A stretch of 64,000 bases of DNA from Lingula anatina (taxonomy: Eukaryota; Brachiopoda; Lingulata; Lingulida; Lingulidae): contig NW_019776124.1 of assembly GCF_001039355.2 (NCBI RefSeq), positions 310,001-374,000 of the forward strand. Direction: 5' to 3'. The position numbers were made by a program, and so were the translations under genes. Of the stretch, positions 1 through 20,558 are shown piece by piece; the stretch's first letter is position 1, and each line of letters opens with the position of its first letter. Below the pieces are notes generated by a model. That model saw nothing but the letters and a program-made list of their open reading frames with translations, was not told the origin of the DNA and did not search any database.

Positions 1-10578
<10,578 letters not shown>

Positions 10579-10823
10579 CTTGTGGTCACCTGAAATACTA
10601 AAGAACAGACAAGACTAACAAAAGAAAAGATATTTTGACTGAAAAACAATTTCCAAAACTTTATAAAAACATGTAATAATGTCTTTAAACAAGTTAAACA
10701 AGGCATTTTACCATACATTTGAAAATGCATCATGCATACTTATAATGAATAAAATTTACATTTTCAAAATTGATTGCAGAAGTATAATTTTATACACTCC
10801 TTTGTTACAAAGGCTTAATAAGT

Positions 10824-10917
10824 AACTTATGAATTCAAAATTGATGACCATGTCCTAAATATCCAAGGTAAAACTTATGAATTCAAAATTGATGACCATG
10901 TCCTAAATATCCAAGGT
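10824..10917. repeat. 48-bp tandem duplication
   Basis: The 46 bases at 10824-10869 are repeated without change at 10872-10917, a 48-base period with two copies. The unit runs from AACTTATGAATTC to ATATCCAAGGT. It lies in an intron between the PLEKHH start exon and the 5' UTR exon at 11057. Confidence 0.9.
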
Positions 10918-11056
10918 CAGACAGCATTGAAAGTGATTAAAAGGTTTAAGGAAGTCAGGCTTAAACTCACGCTTAGCAACATAAAGAAATAAAAAAACAC
11001 CTTAAGTTCTTTCTAAAATATCATATGCACATGTATAATGAAATGTTAGAGCGTAC

Positions 11057-11113
11057 CCTCTGCAACAAGGAGTTTTCTTTGTTCAACTTTCCACACAAGA
11101 TGCCATCATCTCC
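11057..11113 (-). other. PLEKHH: PLEKHH 5' UTR exon
   Basis: This 57-base segment has an acceptor (TTTTAG before 11113) and a donor (GTACGC after 11057). It joins the exon that carries the PLEKHH start codon. In the main frame it contains TGA, so it cannot extend the protein. It also carries ATGATGG, which opens a short upstream ORF ending at TGA within the exon. Assignment rests on splice motifs only. Confidence 0.55.
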
Positions 11114-11799
11114 CTAAAATAAAAAAAATCATTTATTAAATATATATAAATGAGCAAAGAAGAAAAGAATCTCCACAAAATATATCGTTCAACTTTGTTT
11201 TTGTATTACTAAACACAAAATGTATAGTTCCAAAACTATCCACCGTGCATAGTCTGTGTATAGTAGGTTGTCACTATCTCTCACTATACAATCCTGATGT
11301 CCTATCGTAATAAAATTAAAACTTCTAACAAACAACACAATTTAACTACCTTGAATCACCAACACATACCAAAATATGCACTCATTTTATGACACAGAGT
11401 TCTTCCATGACAAGTTAAAGTGGGACAGCAATATATATGTATATATTAGATGCAGAAATGGGAGCACTACAAAACTGAATTAAAAACCACACAAAGGTGG
11501 GATGAAGTCAACTAAGGCCAGAGCCCTTATTTGATCATTAGGCCTTTCAAATTCTAATGCAGACTCTCAAGTCTTCTACCTCTGAAGCCACAATACTGCT
11601 ATATTATATTCAAAACAGTGCTATATGGCATGAAATGATTATAATGCCCCCAGAGTGTATTCACACCAGGGCTCAATAAGACCAGAAAAAAACCATTTGA
11701 TGTCATCCAACCACCAAATTGTAAAGAAAATAGGGATCCTCACTGTGTCGCAGTTTTTTTAATAATGTCATGCAACAATAAGTACATTTCTAGTGTGTG

Positions 11800-12200
11800 T
11801 TAGACTGAATGTGAACTCACAAAAATTGGCTATTTTAGCTTGCTGATTACATCATTTAGTCTATTGATTGTAATATTAAGAATTCCATTGAACACAACCT
11901 GATTCAGATACATTGATTTGCTAGTGATAGTAACACAATGAAAGTCTTTTTTTTCCTAAGTTAGACCAAATTTGAACATGTCCCAAGTTAGCTATTTTGG
12001 CTTACTGGTGACATTAATTACCCTTTTAATCGTCTTACATGGGCCTAATTTGAACACATCTAAATTCAGCTGCATTAGTTCACTGATAACAACAGTAAGT
12101 CTATTTTAGTCTTAGTTGATCCTGTTGTGAACACATCCCAATGCAGACACTTTGGGACCTCATGCTGCCATTAGGTTAATTGCCTCCTGATCTCAGCTGG
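11800..12200. repeat. Five diverged ~80-bp tandem units
   Basis: The word GAAC marks successive units at 11813, 11890, 11974, 12052 and 12129, spacings of 77, 84, 78 and 77 bases. Units share a core resembling GAACACATC, then AATTCAGC or GCTATTTTGGCT, then CTGATGACAT and TTAGTC, with many substitutions. This looks like an old minisatellite inside the PLEKHH first intron. Confidence 0.65.
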
Positions 12201-12338
12201 CACCCTGTGTGAGGAGACTGAGGAATGATACAATCTCAGGATAATTTGAGCTTTTCATGACTTTCAATATTGCTGTAATAAGACTGATTATCATAAAGAG
12301 TGCAGGACTTTTGAGGGTTGTGGGTCGCATGGGAGTAT

Positions 12339-12580
12339 GGGCTCATTCCCATTACACCTACCAGTCCATAGAGAATGATCCAACTCTGCAGGGACTCTCG
12401 CTGAATGCAAACAGTTTTACAGATTCACACGCCTCCCTGATGGACAGTAGAATACAGAAAAGGTGGCTATTATACAAGTAAGTTGGAGACATGTTAATCT
12501 GTGAAACTGATTGCATTCAGCAAAAGTCTCCTGAGTTGGATCAATATACTTAGACCAATAGTTGCAATGGGAATGAGCCC
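12339..12580. mobile_element. Foldback MITE, copy 1, with ~100-bp arms
   Basis: It begins GGGCTCATTCCCATT and ends AATGGGAATGAGCCC. Beyond these tips the two halves stay complementary for about 100 bases, for example TGATCCAACTC and GCTGAATGCAA in both arms. It is flanked by TAT on both sides (12336-12338 and 12581-12583), a 3-base target duplication. A PIF/Harbinger-type mobiliser would fit; that is inference. It has no coding capacity. Confidence 0.8.
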
Positions 12581-13187
12581 TATACATGTGGCTATCTACA
12601 CTTGCCCTTTACAGTAATGAATAGCTGGAGACAGATCTATCAACATTTTTGTAAAATTTTTTTTCTTAAATTGGCAAAAAGCTTAAAGCCTATTTGGCCC
12701 TCTGTACAAATTTCCAAGATCAAATTATTGACAAGAAAATCATTATTAAATTTATCAGTGCTCTTGTCAGCTTAAATACAACTGACATATACTTGCTACT
12801 ATCTTTTTCTTTTATGTCAACATATTTAACTGTATTGCAATACTTCTCTAACTTGATATTTAACCCATTACCTTTTACAAAACACTATTACTCAAACTGT
12901 ACTAGAGAGGATATTCATCTTTACAGAATTCGTATACATGTTGTACCCAAAAATGCTACCTTCTCAAAGTAAACATTTTTTTCCTCAGCTTCTTTGCAAA
13001 TGCCCTACCTATAAACATAACATGACCAACCTGGCACCAAACATACACAGTGACATAAATAATTTATCTTATGTTGAATTAAGCTTAGACTACTGCCTAC
13101 AAACTTAAAAATTTTAAAGCAAACATTTACCATCCTACATTTCCTCTTTTGTTACACCTTTAACAACCCCCCTCCACAAAAACACAT

Positions 13188-13205
13188 GCATGCACACACA
13201 CACAC

Positions 13206-13280
<75 letters not shown>
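13188..13280. repeat. CA/GA compound microsatellite
   Basis: A short CA run is followed by roughly 70 bases of uninterrupted GA dinucleotides ending at 13280. Lengths of such tracts are unreliable in assemblies. Confidence 0.95.
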
Positions 13281-13283
<3 letters not shown>

Positions 13284-14192
13284 ATTAATAAGATGAACTG
13301 GTTTTACTTTTTCCGCAACTAGTTTATAAATAACCTGCAAGTTTTTCACACTTATTAAAAAATTTTAGTACGGTATATTATCTTAAGGCATTACAATTCC
13401 ATATTTGAAACAGGCAGTTTTCTAACACCTATCATATAAAAAAACATTTATCTCCTCAATAAATGATATCCCTCTTCCAAAAATAAAATATAGTGGTTCA
13501 CCTCACCTGGCCCCCGTTTTTCCATTAAAAATGGTAGTACCCTACTCTCTCCCCCCGTCCCCTGCTCCCCTTTCAAGTAGCATCTTACTTTGAAACCCAA
13601 ACAAAAAACATCTTTATTTTCATCTTTTCTTTACTGACTTTATTACAGTTACCCTCCCATTTATACAAGATATTTGTGACTTTATTTCAACTGCCCTCCC
13701 ACCTAAACACAAAATATATGTATCAATCTTGCCCAAATGATATGAAATGAATTTTATGATTGATAACCATTAAACACCATGTTATGTGAATCTTACTTCA
13801 TTAGTAATAAAAACCTGTAATTCAAAATCGTGCATGGAAATTAATTTTGGACAAACTACCAAATAAACAAGCCAAAAGGTAAAACGGTTTTTCACTTATA
13901 TCATGTTATTGGTGTTGCATATGTGCTGAAAAAAAGTGAAAAAAACAGCATACCTTCCATAAAAATGACCCAATCATGCTGATTTTAGAACTCGACCTGT
14001 GTATAATAGATATTCATCAGTTCTGTGAGTTTCAAAAGGAAAAATGGTTTTCCACTTATGGTGTTATTGGTGAAAGTGCATGGCGACAACGGTGACGACA
14101 GACGCAGGTGACGGCTATGTGTACCGACACATCTGTGTCTGTACATAAAAATGAAAATTAATGTGATTTGGAAATTAAAGTAAGGGCTATCA

Positions 14193-14281
14193 ATACCCCG
14201 TTCACACTACAGTCATTTATTCGAATAAATAGCAAATTAGGTCCCGATTCGAATAACTGTAGTAGTCTGAAGTGCGGGTAT
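14193..14281. mobile_element. Tiny palindromic element, 89 bp
   Basis: The left end ATACCCCGTTCACACTACAG and the reverse complement of the right end (ATACCCGCACTTCAGACTAC) are similar, and TTATTCGAA words face each other inside. The element resembles a minimal MITE. No clear target duplication is seen. Confidence 0.5.
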
Positions 14282-14636
14282 CTATGAATACTGGTTTATA
14301 ACTTTAGCGATTGCACCAAACGTATTTGGAGGTCACCACTCACTACAACATGAGGAAACAAACTTATTTTGCCATCTTATACTTCCCAAGAATTTTGGAA
14401 TGTCTTTTGAGTTGCATTTGCCGTTACAAATTTTTGTTGGCATTTTGAGTTTTCCTGTGAGGTGCATGCGTGAGTGTTCAAAACAGGAAGTTAAACCTGA
14501 AATTTTCAACATGGGATTCGGTTTCGCTGCTCATGTGTGAACGCAATACAAAATTGCCAAAACTGAACACAACTTACAATGAAAGTGTCAAGAGCTTTAT
14601 CAAAATTCATTTCACAAAGAACAGGCCTGCCCAGTG

Positions 14637-14868
14637 CAACTACCAGACACGGCATGGAAGGATCCAGAATTCACCATAGAAAGGATCATGCTACCAGATT
14701 TCAAGGTGTGTATCAATACTCGCTTCTAAGTATCAGATGCAGCATCCTTTTGCCTGGTACATGATAATAGATAGGATAGCGATGATGGGAGGGTACCACA
14801 TCTGATACTTCAAGTGTGAACAAGTCTACGGTGAATTCTGGATCCCTACGTGCCACGTCTGGTAGTTG
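14637..14868. repeat. Inverted repeat with 43-bp arms
   Basis: Arms at 14637-14679 and 14826-14868 are complementary with few mismatches; both contain CTACCAGAC and GGATCCAGAATTCACC in opposite orientation. Inside, AGTATCAGATG and CATCTGATACT form a second nested pair. It abuts another palindromic element starting at 14878. Confidence 0.75.
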
Positions 14869-14877
14869 GGAAGACCT

Positions 14878-15013
14878 GGGCCCCGTAACTCGAAAGCATC
14901 GAGTGCAAGTGTCTTGATTCCATAACTCGCCCATACCCGCCCCATATAATACACTGTAGCCTCTATGTGATATCGCTATTCGCAATATGCAATGCTTTAG
15001 AGTTACGGGGCCC
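14878..15013. mobile_element. Palindromic MITE, 136 bp
   Basis: It begins GGGCCCCGTAACTCGAAAGCA and ends TGCTTTAGAGTTACGGGGCCC, terminal inverted repeats of about 20 bases with two mismatches. It has no coding capacity and only a weak CTG target-duplication candidate. Confidence 0.7.
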
Positions 15014-17958
15014 TGGAGAACTTCTTACCAATAATAATCAAGTCCCTTTCACTTTAAATGATGTGTCAAACATTGACTTCAGTATCTAACCCCAATGGTT
15101 CTATAATTCTTAGGAACACATTTAATCACAATAAACAAATTACAGCAATGTTTTTTTTTTTTAATTACCATAAAGACCTCAAACTCCTCAGGTAAAAAAA
15201 TTGACTGTTAATTAAACCCTGCACCAAATGCACACACAAACACAAATAAAAATCACTAAACATTAACAAGATAGTAATTGGAGGTTCATATCTCATAAAC
15301 AAAACAAATTTGAAGCAAAGGCTAGAACCAGATCGAATTTTAAACCCTTATCGTCAATCATATCAATATTCATGATGATATCTGGCTCAGTTACAGCGCA
15401 AAATGATCACTATCTTACACCAATTTACAAATTTACTGAGTACTAGTAGTTAAATTGATAACAAATGTGGATGGGGGTTGGGGTACAAAATAAATGGGGA
15501 AAATTTGCTTTGACCGATTTAGTCATATTATTGTTTAGATATCCCTTAGAGATACTTATATACAACTAATATACAATTTACACAAATATATAATCTTACT
15601 TTGATTTATAACAGTCTTCCCCTATACACTGTAGAGTAGCAGTGACCAGCTATGCAGTGACCACATGGAGCTCCATCAGACTGGTCATTTGTCAAGATGA
15701 CAGCAGTGATATAGAGACAAGACCAGCTGTGCTTGGGCGATGACAAGGTTATATAGAGTTCAGTCACTACCTGACTGCATGCATCACTGGGATCATGGAT
15801 GACAGGAAGAAATATATGTCTGTCTGTCTTTGTGCATATGTGTATATGTATTTAAGTGTTTGTGCAAATGTGTGGACAAGCACATATGTAGAAATATTAT
15901 GTGTACATGTGCCAAGCAGCACACAGATGTACATCTGTTTACAAATAAATATCACACAGACGTGAGTCTAAGACAAGGTCAAGAAGCCAATTGTGCAAAA
16001 TGAATAGTACAAATATTTATAACCTACATAAGATTCTTTATATATTGCATATAACTTTTTGAGCAGACAAAGAACCATATGATATATGATTGTCATCAGA
16101 GCACATAACATATATATAATATGGTTACAAACAAATGGAAATAAACAGAAAAAAGGGCATGAAAGCTGTCAAATGTACAGACAAAATGCAGGTAATAATA
16201 ATGCACAAATTAGGTTATTTTGTTGCAGTATTACATGCTGAGAAAGAGAAAAAATCAACACCGAATTTAAATTATGTAAAACAGATTTTAAAAACAGTAA
16301 GAATGTGTAACTAGTATATGACTTCTGGGCCATGAGAGTTCAAAAACAAACCATGAAAATCCAAATATTTGAAAAAATTTAACATTTCACAAAAATATGC
16401 TGCATAACTTTAGGAAAAAGAACACAACCGGGCTGGTTTCCAACTCAAGCTGTATCTATGTCTTAAGAATCACCTTTGTAAGTTTGAGCATACGTAATAA
16501 TAATAAGCACAGTTTTCCTTTATACTGCTTATGGGCTGGCAGTGCACAAAAAAGTATTTATGTCAATTTAGATGCAATAGAACATAATGCTCAACCACAC
16601 AATCACAACCAATTTTTATTATGCGTTGCAGGGAACACGTACAGACTTTCAGAAAATGCAATTAGCATAGGGTCCCAGAACCATAAAAATGTCTAGAAAA
16701 TGTCCATAAAAAGGGCTAGAATCTACCATACACTTTGATAATTAACAATACAATATAATTTGAAAAAATAAAATTTTCATGGAATTATTCTTTAACCTGC
16801 ACATGAGTGATTAATCATATCATAATTTCTCAAAAGTGTGTTTTGTTAGCATCATTTGGAAAAGGTAACAGAAATTTTGGAAAAAGTAAATTGAATTCAT
16901 GATATTTATTGTACTTAAGTTTTAAGTAAGACCTCTTTCACATTGAGGGGTACAGTTTACTATACTGCTTCAGTTTGCAATGTTGACAACTTAATATCAA
17001 GACACCTAAATGAAGGGTCCACACTTGAGAAGGCCAGGTAAACAGAGTAATTTTGATTTTACATAGGTGCTTGTGAAAGGGAGTAACATGTACACCTTTC
17101 CCTAGCGTAGTTATACTAGTAAGTTAGGACCAGTCAAGCTGGAACAGTTCAGAAAACTGTATCCTTGATGTGAAAAGGACCCAAATTACAAAATATTATA
17201 TAAAAATTTGATAAGCCCTCCATTGTTTGTCACTGCCATTTCAAAATTTGGAAATTCAGTGGTTTAGTACTATCAAGTGCAATGTCATCTGTATAAATGT
17301 GTTTAGATTATGTAAATGTTCATATGATGATGCATAAAAAAACACAACCTTTGGTGTGGACTATCTAATGACCCTGAAGTCAAAACTATAACACATTATT
17401 CAGGCACCATTCTCCATGTTAACTGAATACCAAAAGTTTGTCATAAAAGTGTTAGTATCTAAGTAGAAGTATAAGGGCATTGGTATGGAATAATGAAAGC
17501 CTTTACCTTTACAACACCTTCACTTTTCATGTGTACTGATAACAAAACTCAACATAGCATGTAATATTATGACCTATTCCCTCTGCCTTTTCATTTTAGT
17601 TCTTATTTATATTTTAAGAGTGACAGAGATTAGAGACAGTGAAAATGTAAACAACTACAACTGTATCGCTGGGCATGACAGAGCACACAACTCAATGCAG
17701 GCAAGTAATATCGATAAGTTGAGACAGGTGTGTAAAAAATAGCGGTTCGCACCTTCACCTTGGCTTAATTTCACGACACCTAACTCCCGAGCCGGACCGA
17801 AAACTTTTCTGATGAAGGCCAAGTTGCGCTTTAGATACAAATACAAAGCACCTCATTCTTCAACTATAGTTAACCAGAACACATAACTTCATAATACGCC
17901 ACTATCTACTGCAATTACTAGCTTCGTGAATCTATGGTTTAAAATTTTTGATACATAC

Positions 17959-18050
17959 CTCGTTATCCAGGGAGGACAGGTGCCATGCGAAGCTTACAAA
18001 CAAATATGGCGAACCTGCACACGACCTTTGACCTATGACCTTACGTCTGC
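17959..18050 (-). other. PLEKHH: Likely PLEKHH first non-coding exon and promoter side
   Basis: A good donor, AACGAG followed by GTATGT, lies at 17959/17958 on the minus strand. It is followed by a 6.8 kb intron to the next acceptor at 11114. The local sequence is less AT-rich than its surroundings and has several CpGs. The right-hand limit (transcription start) is a guess. No coding ATG continues in frame to the main start. Confidence 0.4.
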
Positions 18051-18059
18051 AGGTGTATC

Positions 18060-20558
18060 TAGATGGCGTTGAAGTCATGCAACACACTTTTTAGTAAAGT
18101 CACATATTAAAAAAAAAAAAAATAAAGCAATGAATTTGCCATTCTAATTCATTTTTAACAAAAACAACGCAACTGCATCCAAGAAAAAATTGAAATCTTA
18201 TCTAATCAATGGAACAGATACTGGTAATATGAATTTTATGCTTTTTACTTCAGTAAATTTTTTTCAGATCTGGGAAATAAAAGCAATATGCAGAAAATAT
18301 TCAAAAAATTCAGTTGGTTTTGTTGCAAAAGGCTTCTTTGAAGTCCCTTTTTTATACTGTCAAAACCAATCCAATTGTCTGTAAGTCAATGAATCAGAAA
18401 GACTTCGAGGACAATTAATTTTGTCTAGTCATTTGATGTTTCATCTTCATTGTACTTCTGCATTCTTTCTTAGATTATGAACCAAAATGCTTTATGTTAT
18501 AATTGCAATTTTTCAAAAATATCATCTTACTATATTTGAAAAATTAATTTGACCTGTCAGTTACAGTTTTTAGTAATATCATACCCTGTCCATATTTAAC
18601 AGAAATTTCCCCCAAAACACTGTAAATTTGCTTCAGTTTTGTACCATTTTATATCATATATCTCAAGCATGTGTGTAATCATGAATTATAATATCCATAC
18701 ATGACTCGAGGCAGTTGCAGTTTTACAAAATATTGAAAATATTTATTTATTAACTTTGGTACAAACATATTTCTAAAAAATAATTATTAACTAAAAAATA
18801 CAATATATTTGTATATAAAAAATAAGACAATGAAAATAAGCAACATGTGATACTTAAGTTGTTTTGACTTATAATGACATTGAATTGCATGGGTTGAATA
18901 AATTGCACATGCTGTACTTATACAATATAGTGGCTAAGTGGTGGCTGCAAGGTGATTGTTATACAAGTTATTATTATCATTCTTACTATTCTCAAACTTA
19001 AATAAATTGTTAATATTGTTTTACTTAACCAAATGTACAGATTATGAACTTTGAAGCAGTACGTACTACATGTATCAGTACCTCATAACTGTAAAAAGTC
19101 CACAGAACATTGCTTACATGCTTGACAATAAAAACTAACATTTCCACAGGCTTTCAGCAAGGAGTACTCTTTAAGGACATTGAGTATGTTTGTTACCCTT
19201 GCCTTCTCACATCATTAGTCAACATATACTGAAAATATTTAAATCTTTACTTTATTTGAAATCCTGCTGAAGAAACCATCATCAAGATTTCAATTATGTA
19301 AAGGCCTAAACATCATGAATATATTTCAGTAAAAACATTACTGTACAGTTCCAAAGAAAGTACCGATATTTCTCATAACTCAACACAGCTAAAAACCATC
19401 AGAGTTGACACATTGTAAAGCTAGTCTTACCAAGGGTTCTCACTGCACAAACTAGAGGAATCTTGATAAGATGTGTTTATAACACCTAATATTTACTTTT
19501 GTACTACTTTCATTAAAATGTTTTAGTCTAAATGACCTGTGAAATGTACATAACCAAAATAACTTTGTCATATTGCATTAATTTACCATGCATTTATCTA
19601 TAGTCAGCAATTTCTTTTCCTGCAAAAAAAAGGCACCATTTCACCTACAGTGTACTTACATGTAGTTGACCCAACTTGAGAAATGGCATAGAACTTAGTT
19701 CAAATTAGAACTTCTCCAGTGTCTACCATAAAATTACATCATCAACATCATACAGTACATAGTACATCAAAGTGATCAAGGTTATAAAGCTCCTGGAAAA
19801 TACTTCAACAATTTTGAATTAGAGCATCACATGAGCTTGAATGCTAGGAAAAATACATGTACAGTGAAATTCATAATTCTATAAAAACATCAGACGGCCG
19901 ATTTTAAGACTGCTTGAAATTCAGGAGCCATTCAAAATTCATGGCACATTTTTTAATGTTAACCTAGTTATAAAAACCAGAACCACTAAAGGGCTTGAAA
20001 GCTTATTTAAACTACATTAATAAGTTACATAACTATAATAACAGTAATAACTTAAAGTACATATACATGTATGTGAATGAATTGCAACATACTTCAGTAG
20101 ATACAGGTAGCAATATTACTAAGAGCTGCTATTCAAAATTCCTGATACTGCAGGCAGTAAGTGAACATCAAATCGTATAATGCCATTGTAAGAGGCGCCT
20201 ACCGCCCATATGAGGGACAGGAGGGTGGAAAAATCTTTGATCCTTATGCTTTAAGCCGATTAAAAGCAAACTGGCATGAGAGCCCTAACGCAATGTCCAT
20301 ACTTAGTACCCTGCAGAAGACTTGGGTATTGGTCAGCCAGATCACGTGACATATTTGAAATCACTGGCAGTTAAGCCCGGCAGTGTCCCTCTTGTGGTGA
20401 TTTTAAATACCATTCCCACTGGGAAAGGGCACTTCATGAAGTTATCAAGTTTTTTAACAGGTTTGATTGCACCATGCACCTTTTGTCCTGTTGTTCTTGG
20501 TCTACATGTACATTCCATTCCACGGCTATAGTGTTACAGGTAGATCTACCCAGTATAC
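18060..20558. other. Intergenic / 3' flank of the MYB-like gene
   Basis: This stretch is AT-rich and has no recognisable exon. It probably includes the 3' UTR of the minus-strand MYB/SANT-like gene ending at 20559. I see no RNA gene or element with clear ends. Confidence 0.5.

Larger units (their letters stand above)
11114..17958. other. PLEKHH first intron, 6.8 kb, repeat-rich
   Basis: No coding exon was found here. It holds diverged ~80-base tandem units (11.8-12.2 kb), a foldback MITE (12.3-12.6 kb), a CA/GA microsatellite (13.2 kb) and a cluster of inverted repeats (14.2-15.0 kb). The rest is AT-rich sequence in which I see nothing. Confidence 0.6.

Noticed and set aside
13152-13349. Leu/Ser repeat open frame
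   Set aside because: Translation of the GA microsatellite.
17959-18060. Coding first exon for PLEKHH
   Set aside because: The open frame through it has no ATG, and the next exon has an in-frame stop before the conserved start.
20161-20531. Short plus-strand open frames in slightly GC-richer sequence
   Set aside because: No recognisable domain or splice context, adjacent to the 3' end of a minus-strand gene.
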